A stretch of 64,000 bases of DNA from Polluticoccus soli (lineage in GTDB: Bacteria; Bacteroidota; Bacteroidia; Chitinophagales; Chitinophagaceae): assembly GCF_029269745.1 (NCBI RefSeq), contig NZ_JARJHT010000002.1, forward strand, positions 372,001-436,000, in the 5' to 3' direction. The notes beneath the pieces were generated by a model, which was given only the letters and a program-made list of their open reading frames with translations, made no database searches and was not told where the DNA came from. This document shows, in pieces, positions 34,567-44,304 of the stretch. The translations under genes were made by a program, and so were the position numbers. Each line of letters opens with the position of its first letter. Within the stretch, counting starts at the first letter, position 1.

Positions 34567-34598
34567 CCAAAAATCTACTCAAAAGGAGGACTTTAAAT

Positions 34599-36410
34599 TT
34601 GGAAGAAAATCAAATTATTAACCAACAAACAAGCGCCCACGACGATTTCGATTGGAGCGTAGACAAACGCAACGTTGCTTCTTACTCACAAGAAAAGCGT
34701 CAGCAACTGGAGAAAGTGTATGACAACACTTTCAAAACTATTGAAGAATCAGAACTGCTGCAGGGTACTGTAGTAGGCCTGACCAAAACCGACGCGATCA
34801 TCAACATCGGTTTCAAATCTGACGGCCTGGTATCGCTGAACGAATTCCGCGACATCGACGTTAAGATCGGTGATGACATCGAAGTAATGGTTGTGGAAAA
34901 AGAAGACCGCAATGGTCACCTGCACCTGAGCCGCAAACTGGCGCGCGCAGCACGTGCATGGCAGAAAATTGTTGACTTCTACAAAACCGGCGAAGTGGTT
35001 ACCGGTACTATCACCTCTAAGACCAAAGGCGGTCTTATCGTGGATGTGTACGGTCTGGAAACCTTCCTGCCTGGTTCACAGATAGATGTGAAGCCTGTTA
35101 CTGATTACGATCAGTACGTAGGCAAAACTATGGATTTCAAGGTAGTGAAGATCAACGAAGCTATCCGCAACGCTGTAGTATCACACAAAGCGCTTATCGA
35201 AAGCGATATCGAACAACAACGCAGCGTTATCATCTCGCAGCTTGAAAAAGGTCAGGTACTGGAAGGTACTGTTAAGAATGTTACCGACTTCGGTGCGTTC
35301 ATTGACCTGGGCGGCGTAGACGGTCTGCTTTATATCACAGACATCAGCTGGGGCCGCGTAACGCACCCGAGCGAGGTTCTGGAAAATGGTCAGAAACTGA
35401 ACGTGGTTGTTCTCGACTTCGATGACGAGAAGAAACGCATCAGCCTTGGCCTGAAACAACTGACTGCTCATCCTTGGGATAACCTGCCTGCTGAAATAGT
35501 AGAAGGTGCTAAGGTGAAAGGTAAAGTAGTAAACATCGAAGATTACGGTGCATTCCTGGAGATCATGCCTGGCGTAGAAGGCCTGGTACACGTTTCTGAG
35601 ATCACCTGGTCTTCTCAGCCTATCAACGCGAAGGAATTCTTCAAGATGGGTGATGAATACGAAGCACAAGTTGTTACCCTTGATAAAGACGAGCGCAAAA
35701 TGAGCCTGTCTATCAAACAACTGACTGAAGATCCTTGGGAAACGATCGAGAACAAATTCCCGATCGACAGCCGTCACAAGGGCACAGTTAAGAACATCAC
35801 TCCTTACGGTGTGTTTGTTGAATTGGAAACTGGTATCGGTGGTATGATCCACATCAGCGACCTGAGCTGGATCAAACGCTACAACCATCCTAACGAGTTC
35901 ACTAAAGTAGGTGAGCAGATCGACGTAATGATCCTGAGCATCGACAAAGAGAACCGTAAACTGGCTCTTGGCCACAAACAACTGGAAGAAGACCCCTGGA
36001 ATACTTTCGAAACTGTATTCCCGATAGGTTCTGTACACGAAGGCCTGGTTACCCGCAAGGATGACAAAGGTGCTACAGTACAGCTCCAATACGGTCTGGA
36101 AGCTTACGCTCCTGCACGCCACCTGCGCAAAGAAGATGGCACTAACGTAGAAGCTGAGCAAACACTTCCGTTCATGATCATCGAATTCGATCGCAACGAC
36201 AAACGCATCCTGGTATCACATACCCGCATTTGGGAACAAGCGAAGAGCGATGAGAAAGAAGCTGTGAAGAAAGAAGCAGCTGCTGAAGGTGAAAAAACCA
36301 AGAAAGCAGTTAAGAACATCCAGAGCAAAGTAGAGAAGCCAACACTTGGTGACCTCGGCGCACTGGCTGAACTGAAAGAGAAAATGAGAAAAGCAGAAGG
36401 CGACAACTAA
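34599..36410 (+). CDS. rpsA: 30S ribosomal protein S1 (bS1)
   Basis: Binds mRNA and helps ribosome loading. Six S1 repeats are visible, e.g. GTVVGLTKTDAIINIGFKSDG, GTITSKTKGGLIVDVYG, GTVKNVTDFGAFIDLGGVDG, GKVVNIEDYGAFLEIMPGVEG and GTVKNITPYGVFVELETGIGG, with an acidic/basic tail. The start is taken as TTG 34599: a strong Shine-Dalgarno AAAAGGAGG (34581-34589) lies 9 nt upstream and the promoter at 34554 precedes it. An in-frame ATG at 34446 is open but upstream of the promoter. Product 603 residues. A strong Shine-Dalgarno is unusual in Bacteroidota and may reflect special regulation. Confidence 0.92.
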   Translation: MEENQIINQQTSAHDDFDWSVDKRNVASYSQEKRQQLEKVYDNTFKTIEESELLQGTVVGLTKTDAIINIGFKSDGLVSLNEFRDIDVKIGDDIEVMVVEKEDRNGHLHLSRKLARAARAWQKIVDFYKTGEVVTGTITSKTKGGLIVDVYGLETFLPGSQIDVKPVTDYDQYVGKTMDFKVVKINEAIRNAVVSHKALIESDIEQQRSVIISQLEKGQVLEGTVKNVTDFGAFIDLGGVDGLLYITDISWGRVTHPSEVLENGQKLNVVVLDFDDEKKRISLGLKQLTAHPWDNLPAEIVEGAKVKGKVVNIEDYGAFLEIMPGVEGLVHVSEITWSSQPINAKEFFKMGDEYEAQVVTLDKDERKMSLSIKQLTEDPWETIENKFPIDSRHKGTVKNITPYGVFVELETGIGGMIHISDLSWIKRYNHPNEFTKVGEQIDVMILSIDKENRKLALGHKQLEEDPWNTFETVFPIGSVHEGLVTRKDDKGATVQLQYGLEAYAPARHLRKEDGTNVEAEQTLPFMIIEFDRNDKRILVSHTRIWEQAKSDEKEAVKKEAAAEGEKTKKAVKNIQSKVEKPTLGDLGALAELKEKMRKAEGDN

Positions 36411-36428
36411 GCCTTAGCTGATAAAAGA

Positions 36429-36458
36429 AAAAGCCACCCAATACTGGGTGGCTTTTTT
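36429..36458 (+). terminator. rpsA terminator
   Basis: AAAAGCCACCCA (36429-36440), 4-nt loop, TGGGTGGCTTTTTT. A second small hairpin, CTGTCTT/AAGACAG, follows at 36466-36482. The rest of the gap to 36643 shows no gene. Confidence 0.85.
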
Positions 36459-36642
36459 CATTTGCTGTCTTGTAAAGACAGTTAATGGGTTTGAACATCG
36501 GCCAGCCATGGTGGACGTGTCTCTGAGTCCTCCCTTGTGTGGTTGACCCTTATTATAAGCAGGCTAGGTAAGTTGTTAAGGAAGCCCCTTAGGTAGAAAC
36601 ATTGGATGCCTATGGCATTGGTTTTAAAATGATCGTGCATTA

Positions 36643-36668
36643 AAAAGCCCCGCGTTAGCGGGGCTTTT
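36643..36668 (-). terminator. Intrinsic terminator of the DUF4397 gene
   Basis: AAAAGCCCCGC (36643-36653), GTTA loop, GCGGGGCTTTT (36658-36668), perfect 11-bp stem just after the stop codon on the minus strand. Confidence 0.85.
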
Positions 36669-36673
36669 ATTTC

Positions 36674-38344
36674 TTATTGCTTGATGAAGCGATGTGTTAT
36701 CGTTGTATTGGCTGACTCTAGTTTTATCAGGTAGAGTCCGTCGTTAAGTTGATTGATATCGATCTCTCCTTGTGGTTTGAAAGAGGTCTTTACTAGCTTA
36801 CCGGTGATGTCATAAATATGCGCGGTTGCAATTGGTTCTTTGCTGATGATATGCAGCTTGTCGGTGGCAGGGTTAGGCCAAATGTTCAGGCCATCATTTC
36901 CTGCGACTTCTTCGATCGAGGTGGAGATCGCAAGTGGTACTAATGGACCGCCGAGAGCGGTAGCATAGTAAAGTCCCCATGGAGCGCCGTTGCTGTTACT
37001 GGCTGGACTCTGAAAGCCAGACATCAGTAAAGTAAGCGCTTGACCCTGCAGGCCATCTGCTAAAAGTGCGCCTTTGTATTTCTCGATCTCAATAGACCCG
37101 TCATTGTTAGTTACAGTAAATACGTAATTCTTATTAGCAGGTAGTGAAACGTACGGTATGAAGTTTCCGTATATAAGGTTGTCTGCGAGGATATTTGTTC
37201 CTTCACGAATGTCAACTGTAGGTATATCCGTAACGCCGTGAGTCATCAGGATGTCGGTATTTGCCGTGTTCGAGCCTTCTTCCCGTGCAGCATTGAAACT
37301 ACGGATCGCCAAAGGCACTATAGGGCTATATCCCGATGTACTTTTAATGCCATCGAATGTTACTATATAGCGCTTGCCCGAATCAAATTGGATATTCTGT
37401 GAGTAAATGACATCGGCTACGGATGTACTTGTCTTGGGGGCTAAACCAATGCTTTTCGCAGCAGCTACGTCAACATCCATAAAGCCTGTTGCTGTTCTGA
37501 ATGTAAAGTTGTCCAGTAATTTATCTCCATCAACATATACATCAACCGTATCCAGGCTTTTATCCGGACTGTTGTGTATCAGTTGCATTCTTGCGTAAGC
37601 TTCAGGGTCGGTTGTTGTGAGTGGGATAAAGGGACCACCTGACGCCGGCACAAACATCACATTAAACGCAGGGCCGTTATTATTGGCCAATGGATTCATA
37701 AAACCGCTTGTTAGGATCAATCCTGCAGTACCTGGCACCGTGAGCGACAACAAGGGGAGATCATATGTTTGGATCGTTTTACTGCCTGTGTTATTTGTCA
37801 GACGGAACTTATGGTCGCCGAAAGGTACCCGCAGGTAACGGTGTATAGAACCAAATGCCAGATCGTTGACAAGAGTTTCGGTTCCCGCCCGGACATCCAT
37901 GACAGGAGCATCCGTGGAACCATTTGCGACCAGTAAGTCAATATCAATTGCGTCGTGTGAGATCTCTCTTGCGCCCATAAGGGTGTCAAGTCGAAAGGTC
38001 TTAAAAGGATTATAACCTGTATTTGTGATCAACCCATTAGCTATGATAACAATGGTATCGGGTTGACCAAGCAACATATTCATGGAATAAAACACGTCCA
38101 TAGAAGACGAGCTGGTGTTAGGTGCGATACCTAACTGAAACGGCGTGGTTGCCGGTATATCTACAAATGCAGTCGCCGATCTGAAGTTGAGGTCGTCGAT
38201 AAATAAGACGTTATCAATGTAGATGTCGATGCCCGGAAGTGCAACATCGGCAGCATTGTTGATGAATTGGGCCTTAGTAGTAGGTTGGGCTTTAAGTGAA
38301 ATAAAGCTTGCGCAACATAAGATCGCGAGTAGAAGTCTTGCCAT
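36674..38344 (-). CDS. DUF4397 domain protein with T9SS type A sorting domain
   Basis: A 556-residue secreted, probably surface-displayed protein. A signal peptide (MARLLLAILCCASFISLKAQ) is followed by two DUF4397 units: the first starts AQFINNAADVALPGIDIYID and the second MQLIHNSPDKSLDTVDVYVDG, each with an FRSATAFVDI / FRTATGFMDV strand. Further similar segments (LLVANGSTDAPVMDVRAG and LMTHGVTDIPTVDIREG) suggest additional tandem repeats. The last ~75 residues form a T9SS C-terminal domain (LNIWPNPATDKLHI ... NDGLYLIKLESANTTITHRFIKQ). Function unknown. Divergent from the protease at 38477 across 132 bp. Confidence 0.85.
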   Translation of the reverse strand: MARLLLAILCCASFISLKAQPTTKAQFINNAADVALPGIDIYIDNVLFIDDLNFRSATAFVDIPATTPFQLGIAPNTSSSSMDVFYSMNMLLGQPDTIVIIANGLITNTGYNPFKTFRLDTLMGAREISHDAIDIDLLVANGSTDAPVMDVRAGTETLVNDLAFGSIHRYLRVPFGDHKFRLTNNTGSKTIQTYDLPLLSLTVPGTAGLILTSGFMNPLANNNGPAFNVMFVPASGGPFIPLTTTDPEAYARMQLIHNSPDKSLDTVDVYVDGDKLLDNFTFRTATGFMDVDVAAAKSIGLAPKTSTSVADVIYSQNIQFDSGKRYIVTFDGIKSTSGYSPIVPLAIRSFNAAREEGSNTANTDILMTHGVTDIPTVDIREGTNILADNLIYGNFIPYVSLPANKNYVFTVTNNDGSIEIEKYKGALLADGLQGQALTLLMSGFQSPASNSNGAPWGLYYATALGGPLVPLAISTSIEEVAGNDGLNIWPNPATDKLHIISKEPIATAHIYDITGKLVKTSFKPQGEIDINQLNDGLYLIKLESANTTITHRFIKQ

Positions 38345-38460
38345 AGCGCTGTAATGTAATTTGTGTTTTTTTGATCGAAGGATAAATATAATGAAAACGA
38401 TGTAATTAACAGTGTTTCATCACTCCATAACCACTGGAAATTTCAAGTTGATTGAATGTA

Positions 38461-38473
38461 GTAACTTGTACTA
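38461..38473 (+). promoter_or_regulatory. Promoter-like box before the S8 protease
   Basis: GTAACTTGTACTA, identical to 2776-2788 upstream of the secreted protein gene there. TAACTTG resembles TAnnTTTG with one T missing. It ends 3 bp before the ATG. Confidence 0.35.
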
Positions 38474-38476
38474 ATT

Positions 38477-41400
38477 ATGAGATATTGCTCCATCCGTCAT
38501 TTTGCCCTAAGCTCACTGTTTCTGCTGCTTTTGTCCTCGCAAGTCGGAATGACTATTGCCCAAACATCTCCAAATGAAGTATTTACCTATAACGGAACTA
38601 CGATTCGGGTTTCGGAAAACGCATCACAATGGCTGGATCAATATCTCAGGGCTAAATCACGAAAAACGACTCAGGTTATCGTGAAATTTCGGACCGCTAA
38701 TATTGGCACACAAAGTAAGGCGAGTCCGTTGAGCGGCTTGCGGGTTGTTAGTCGAATTGGCGACAGGTTATATACGGCGATCATTGATCAGGAAGCGACA
38801 ATGCGTCTTTCGGAGCAAATCGAATTTATCAGCGAGGTAAAACCGGAATGGAAACTTTCAGAATTGCTATTGCCTGTATCAGGGAATGACAAAGTTGAAA
38901 TTATTGCCTCTTTTGTTTCAGGAGTGGGTCATGAAGAAATTGAATCGTCCATACTATCGCTAGGCGGAGAACTGATACCAACAGATTTGCAGTCGTCTGG
39001 AATATATAAAGCCAATGTGCCAGGGAGCAAATTGAAACAATTGGCTGCGTGGTATGGTGTTGAATATCTCAGTCGTGGCTCGGAGGACGTACCATTAAAT
39101 TTTGAATCAAAAACAGCTACTAAGGCAAATCTCGGCTCTTTGGCAATCGGTAGCGGAGGCTTTGGGTTAACCGGAGCGGGCGTTACGATCGGTGTTGGCG
39201 ATAATATATCGGGTATTGGCCATATTGATCTTAGAGATAGGGTGATCAACTATGCCCCCGGTCCATACGCCAATCACGGTGTTCATATAAATGGTATTGT
39301 TGGGGGGGCGGGAATTGTTGATCCAAAAGGAGAGGGATTTGCACCGCGAGCTACTTTAGTTGATCATTTGTTTAGCCAGGTTTGGGAACAAACAACCGCA
39401 ATGTACCAGGCGCACAACATGACCATCACCAATAATTCTTACGCGGCGGTAATTGGCAGTTGTAATTATGCAGGCACTTATGATGTAAACTCCCTTGCTG
39501 TTGATAAAACTGCATTACAGCATCAGGACGTTTTGCATGTTTTTGCAGCGGGCAATGACGGCTATTTGAACTGTTCGCCTTTTCCGCAAGGATTTGCGAC
39601 AGTAAACGGTGGTTACCAGCCAGCCAAGAATAATATCGTTGTCACGAGCACCGACAAACGATATGTGAATGCCTCAGATGGCGGACGAGGACCGGTGAAG
39701 GATGGCAGGTTAAAGCCTGAGATAACTGCTGTAGGAGTGGATGTCAGGTCTACAACGCGCAGTGAGGAATATCTTACATCTGGCGGTACCAGTATGGCTT
39801 GTCCTAACGTATCGGGGGCTTTGGGATTGCTGACTGAAAGATATCGTCAATTATTTGGCAATGTAAATCCACCCGCTGTAGTGCTCAAAGCTATCTTGTT
39901 AAATGGTGCTACGGACATTGGTAACCCAGGTCCTGATTATCGATTCGGTTTTGGCTTTATGAACATTGGCCGGTCGCTGCAGATAATGAATAGTAACCGT
40001 TTCAACTCAAACAATGTTGCTAATGGAGGACAACAAACATTCAATATAACTGTTCCACCTAATACCGCACAATTGAAAGTAATGCTGTGCTGGCACGATG
40101 CTCCCGGCAATCCCGCAATGCTGAAGCAGCTGGTGAATGACCTTGACCTTGAAGTGGCCGAACCAAATGCAACAGTTCATCGACCTTTAATTCTCGACCC
40201 GTCAGCCCCCAACATCTTGAACAACGCGGTAGAAGGACTGGATAGGTTGAATAATGTTGAACAGGTGGTGGTTAGCAATCCAGCGCCAGGTAACTATATC
40301 GTAACAGCAAAAGGGTTTAACATTCCCATGGGTAGCCAGGACTATGTGATCGCTTACGATTTTGTGCCGTCGGGTGTTGCAATAACCTATCCAACTACCG
40401 ATGCGAAAGTAAAAGCCAACGACTCGCTACGCATTTATTGGGATGCAAGCGATGACAACAACACGTTTGCGCTTGAGATCTCTGATAATGCCGGTGGTAG
40501 CTGGACAACGATCAGTAACAATATACCAGCGAGCCAGCGCTATTACACCTGGCTAATACCTTCCATCAATTCGGGTAAATGCCAGATGCGTCTTACAAGA
40601 AACAACACCGGGCAGTCGTCAACCACAGGGGATTTTATTATAAATAGTCAGCCGGTTGCGGAGCTCGATGCAGTACAATGCCCCGGATACATTCGGTTGA
40701 AATGGAATAGCATAGCGAATGCAACAGGTTACAGGATGTACAGGAAAATTGGGCCAGCAATGGTAGACGTTGCAACAACATCTTCGACTACATATGATTT
40801 TACGGGTCTTTCGCTGGATAGCATCTATTATGTAGCAGTTGCTCCTATTGTCGATGGTCTTGTTGGTCACAGGAGTATTGCTGTGAAGCGTCAACCTAAT
40901 ACTGGAGATTGTGCTGGTAATATATCCGATGGTGACCTGATGCTGGAGCGAATTGTGGGACCCAATACCGGCAGAAAATTTACGAGCACAGAACTAAAAA
41001 CGAGTGAGCCCATTTCTGTACTTGTACGCAATCTTGATGATGTGACCACCAATAACTTTAAGTTGTCCTATAGTGTTAATGGCGGGGTATGGCAGTCGCA
41101 GAATTTTACTACGCCGATATCGGCAAATAGTAACTTGAAGATAGACCTCGCTAACATAGATTTGTCTGCCCTAGGTGCGTACGACGTACAAGTTGCAATT
41201 CAAAATTTGTTGGCGTCAGATCCGGTGTCGGCAAATGATACAATTGTAAAAACAGTTAAGCAATTGAGTAACGACCCGGTATCGCTGGCGAGTACCTTTG
41301 TTGACGATTTTGAGAACCTACCTGCATTATTAGCGACAACAGACCTGATTGGCGTTTCAGATCGTTGGGATTATTTAAATAATACCGATACAGGACGTTT

Positions 41401-42967
41401 CCGGAGTTTTGTCAATCCTTCGATCACGTTGAACGGTCAGCGTTCCATTAGCCTTGATGCATACAAATCAACACCGGACAATCAAAATGACTTCATTGGC
41501 ACATTCAATCTTGCAAATTATAATGCCTCGGTAGAAGAGGTGCGTGTTGAATTTGACTACCTGGTCCACGGTCGGCCAAAGTTCAGGGAAGGCAATGAAG
41601 TATGGATACGTGGTAATGACACACAACTATGGCAAAGTTTATACACGTTTAATCCCGATAGCACTGGCAAGGTGTTAAATACTGGCAGCCTTTCGATAAC
41701 CGACGGTCTGCAGGGTGGAGGACAGAATTTTTCAACCAGTTTTCAGCTACGTGTTGGGCAGCACGATAGTTCTGTGATAGCAGCACGTAATTATGGGAAC
41801 GGAACCACCTTTGATGACGTTAAACTGTATACAGTACAGAATGACATGCAGCTTCTTTCAATAGTGGCACCGGGCAATTCTGAATGTGGTATCACCGGTG
41901 CAGAACCTCTCGTCATCCGTCTGCGAAATGGTGTCAACCAGGCATTGACTAATGTTGAAGTGAATTATCGTCTCGATGAAAATGCTGTTGTTACTGAAAT
42001 ATTGCCGTCGGTAGCCGGAAAAACAACACGCGATTATTCATTCACTGAACTGCTCGATCTTTCGCAGCCTGGAGCGCATAATCTGAGGGTATGGGTTAAT
42101 GCGCAGGGCGATAGCTATCATAAAAACGATTCGATCAATAGTTACACGATACAAAATCAGCCATTGATCACTCAATATCCATACTTCGAAAATTTTGAAT
42201 CAGGTGCAGGTGGATGGTTTAGCAATGGACAAAATAACTCGTGGGAGTTTGGAGTGCCGCAATCACCAAAGGTTAATAAGGCCGCTAGTGGAACAAAAGC
42301 CTGGAAAACTAATCTTGACGGTAACTACAATGACCTGGAGTTTTCTTTTCTCAATTCGCCTTGCTTCGACCTAAAGGGCATGTCCAATCCAACCTTAAGG
42401 TTCAAAGCTGCGATGGATATTGAGAATTGCGGTGGTATCCTGTGTGATGCCGGGTACGTAGAGTACAGTACAGACGGAGCCACCTGGACTCGTCTCGAAG
42501 ACCAGAAAAAAGGCATTAATTGGTACAACGATACGGCTTATAAGGTTTGGACGATTGAGGACTTTACTGCATGGCATGAAGTGTCTTCGCCTTTGCCGAA
42601 GGAGAACAATACTATTCGCCTGAGATTTGTTATGATGTCTGACCAAAGCTCAACTAGAGAGGGAATAGCAATAGATGATGTTGAGGTGTTTGATAGAATG
42701 CTGGTACCAGCAAATACCCTTGTTAGCATCGGTCCTAATCCTACCTACGATGGTAAGTTTAATATAGTATGGGCAGCCGCATCAGGTACGGAAATGCAGA
42801 TAACCATGACCGATATATTAGGTCGCGAGGTATTCCGAGGTACGGTTACTGCGCAGGAATCATTTAATCAGTCGACCATTCAGACCACGCACTTCAACTC
42901 AGGTGTGTACCTGATGCGCATTGAGTTTGCCAATAAAACCTTTAGTTATAAGATCGTGTATCTCTAA
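38477..42967 (+). CDS. Subtilisin-like (S8) serine protease with T9SS sorting domain
   Basis: A 1496-residue secreted protease. The signal peptide is followed by a ~190-residue propeptide-like region, then the S8 domain: Asp 242 in GVGDNISG, His 267 in HGVHINGI, a NNSY oxyanion segment and Ser 439 in GGTSMACPNVSGA. Beyond ~residue 560 come Ig-like/fibronectin-like modules (YRMYRKIGPAMVDV region; repeated DDFENLP and YFENFESGAGGW modules that look like jelly-roll carbohydrate- or MAM-type domains). The last ~75 residues (SIGPNPTYDGKFNI ... NSGVYLMRIEFANKTF) are a T9SS sorting domain. Converges with the next gene (3-bp gap). Confidence 0.9.
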   Translation: MRYCSIRHFALSSLFLLLLSSQVGMTIAQTSPNEVFTYNGTTIRVSENASQWLDQYLRAKSRKTTQVIVKFRTANIGTQSKASPLSGLRVVSRIGDRLYTAIIDQEATMRLSEQIEFISEVKPEWKLSELLLPVSGNDKVEIIASFVSGVGHEEIESSILSLGGELIPTDLQSSGIYKANVPGSKLKQLAAWYGVEYLSRGSEDVPLNFESKTATKANLGSLAIGSGGFGLTGAGVTIGVGDNISGIGHIDLRDRVINYAPGPYANHGVHINGIVGGAGIVDPKGEGFAPRATLVDHLFSQVWEQTTAMYQAHNMTITNNSYAAVIGSCNYAGTYDVNSLAVDKTALQHQDVLHVFAAGNDGYLNCSPFPQGFATVNGGYQPAKNNIVVTSTDKRYVNASDGGRGPVKDGRLKPEITAVGVDVRSTTRSEEYLTSGGTSMACPNVSGALGLLTERYRQLFGNVNPPAVVLKAILLNGATDIGNPGPDYRFGFGFMNIGRSLQIMNSNRFNSNNVANGGQQTFNITVPPNTAQLKVMLCWHDAPGNPAMLKQLVNDLDLEVAEPNATVHRPLILDPSAPNILNNAVEGLDRLNNVEQVVVSNPAPGNYIVTAKGFNIPMGSQDYVIAYDFVPSGVAITYPTTDAKVKANDSLRIYWDASDDNNTFALEISDNAGGSWTTISNNIPASQRYYTWLIPSINSGKCQMRLTRNNTGQSSTTGDFIINSQPVAELDAVQCPGYIRLKWNSIANATGYRMYRKIGPAMVDVATTSSTTYDFTGLSLDSIYYVAVAPIVDGLVGHRSIAVKRQPNTGDCAGNISDGDLMLERIVGPNTGRKFTSTELKTSEPISVLVRNLDDVTTNNFKLSYSVNGGVWQSQNFTTPISANSNLKIDLANIDLSALGAYDVQVAIQNLLASDPVSANDTIVKTVKQLSNDPVSLASTFVDDFENLPALLATTDLIGVSDRWDYLNNTDTGRFRSFVNPSITLNGQRSISLDAYKSTPDNQNDFIGTFNLANYNASVEEVRVEFDYLVHGRPKFREGNEVWIRGNDTQLWQSLYTFNPDSTGKVLNTGSLSITDGLQGGGQNFSTSFQLRVGQHDSSVIAARNYGNGTTFDDVKLYTVQNDMQLLSIVAPGNSECGITGAEPLVIRLRNGVNQALTNVEVNYRLDENAVVTEILPSVAGKTTRDYSFTELLDLSQPGAHNLRVWVNAQGDSYHKNDSINSYTIQNQPLITQYPYFENFESGAGGWFSNGQNNSWEFGVPQSPKVNKAASGTKAWKTNLDGNYNDLEFSFLNSPCFDLKGMSNPTLRFKAAMDIENCGGILCDAGYVEYSTDGATWTRLEDQKKGINWYNDTAYKVWTIEDFTAWHEVSSPLPKENNTIRLRFVMMSDQSSTREGIAIDDVEVFDRMLVPANTLVSIGPNPTYDGKFNIVWAAASGTEMQITMTDILGREVFRGTVTAQESFNQSTIQTTHFNSGVYLMRIEFANKTFSYKIVYL

Positions 42968-42970
42968 GCT

Positions 42971-44227
42971 CTACTTGTTTAGCAGGATCTTGGCATAGAA
43001 AGACGGTTTACGTAGCTGTTCGCGCAGATCCATGTCAGTGAACATGCAGCTAATGGTTTTGCTGAGCGAAGGACTTTTGTTCGCCTTGTTGACCACAAAG
43101 TTGAACAGCCATGGATAACGACATAAACGCTGCAGTGTAGCGCTTATCTTCAGTTCATCACCCAGGCGTTTATATAGCACATCGTCGTACGCTTCTTTGA
43201 GGAAGGTGCGATCGTAACGCGCTGACTGCAACGATTTTTCTATTGCATATGCTGCAAGCATACCACTGTATAAAGCATTGCCGATACCTTCACCACTGAA
43301 TGGATCTATTAAGCTGGCCGCATCTCCGGTAAGTAGGAAGTTGTCTCCCGATATAGGGGACTGGCTCATGCTCATGGGTAAACCCCAGCCTTGAATCTTA
43401 TCTACCAGTTTTGCTTTGGCAAAACGGTCCCTGATATTGGGATTGTTTTTGATCGCGTTGAGCATTTGCTCCCGCAGATTGATCTTCTTCGCGCGAATGC
43501 GTTCTGACAGGATGCCAACGCCAACATTCGCCATTCCATTAGGCAGCGGAAATATCCAGAAATAGCCTGGAAGCATCTCGGGTAGGAAATGCAGTTCTAT
43601 AAAATTGTTTTTGTCCAGCCCCGTTACGCCCTCATAATAAGCACGAAGGCCAACAGCATAGGCTTTAGCGTTCGAGTTATCATTAAGGAATTGCTTGCGT
43701 ACTGCGCTCTTGTCTCCATCTGCACCAACTATCAGCGGCGCCGTTACCTCATATGTCTCATTGCCATTTGTGAATACTACGGTTACCTTTTCTTCTGTTT
43801 TGTCTATCGATTTGATAGTAGACTGCTGGTAAATAGTAGCATAGGGCGAAGGTAGTTTTTGAAACAGGTAGTTGTCGAAGGTCATTCGTGGCGTGGTAAA
43901 ACCTGGTGCCTGTTCTCCGGGTTGACGGTTGGGGTTATATGGTATATTTAACGCTTTACCATTGGGGGCTACGAAAATAATTCCATGGCTAGGTGTATAA
44001 TCATGTTCTGCTTTAAATATCTCCTGCAGCCATTCAGGGTTTGCCTTGCGTAATACAAACGCAGTCTTTCCACTGCAGGCATCACCGCAAACCTTATCGC
44101 GTGGAAATGTCTCCTTTTCGATGATCACGTGCGGAATACCGGCCTGGGTAAGATATATACTGGTACCTGCACCGGCTGGTCCGGCGCCTATGATGATAGC
44201 TTTGGTTTCGATCTTATTCACAGTCAT
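42971..44227 (-). CDS. FAD-dependent oxidoreductase, geranylgeranyl reductase type
   Basis: A 418-residue flavoprotein. The FAD dinucleotide motif is AIIIGAGPAGAG near residue 10; then RDKVCGDACSGKT, the CGD-type motif of geranylgeranyl reductases, and GDAASLIDPFSGEGIGNALYSG, the third FAD motif. Substrate probably an isoprenoid or a polyene lipid, but cannot be told from the sequence. ATG 44227 is chosen; an ATG at 44287 is open but adds a hydrophobic segment that includes the neighbour's terminator. It follows pdhB on the same strand after a terminator. Confidence 0.82.
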   Translation of the reverse strand: MTVNKIETKAIIIGAGPAGAGTSIYLTQAGIPHVIIEKETFPRDKVCGDACSGKTAFVLRKANPEWLQEIFKAEHDYTPSHGIIFVAPNGKALNIPYNPNRQPGEQAPGFTTPRMTFDNYLFQKLPSPYATIYQQSTIKSIDKTEEKVTVVFTNGNETYEVTAPLIVGADGDKSAVRKQFLNDNSNAKAYAVGLRAYYEGVTGLDKNNFIELHFLPEMLPGYFWIFPLPNGMANVGVGILSERIRAKKINLREQMLNAIKNNPNIRDRFAKAKLVDKIQGWGLPMSMSQSPISGDNFLLTGDAASLIDPFSGEGIGNALYSGMLAAYAIEKSLQSARYDRTFLKEAYDDVLYKRLGDELKISATLQRLCRYPWLFNFVVNKANKSPSLSKTISCMFTDMDLREQLRKPSFYAKILLNK

Positions 44228-44261
44228 GAGGGGTAAAAATAAACTAATAGACCATAAAATA

Positions 44262-44285
44262 AACAGCCCCTTTACAGGGGCTGTC
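44262..44285 (-). terminator. Intrinsic terminator of pdhB
   Basis: Minus strand ACAGCCCC, short loop, GGGGCTGT (44263-44284) followed by TTTATTTTA. It lies between pdhB and the flavoprotein gene. Confidence 0.75.
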
Positions 44286-44304
44286 AAATATCTGTTGGAG
44301 TGAA

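Larger units (their letters stand above)
33747..34598. other. Gene-free island between pirin and rpsA
   Basis: About 850 bp without a convincing gene. It contains, in order, a set of stacked hairpins (33885-34037), a GAATTC-rich repeat stretch with further palindromes (34120-34345), and the rpsA promoter (34528-34566). Short frames on both strands here are repeat-derived and were not called. Confidence 0.6.

Noticed and set aside
35181-36161. Long antisense frame inside rpsA
   Set aside because: Follows the S1 repeat codon pattern on the other strand; no promoter or motif.
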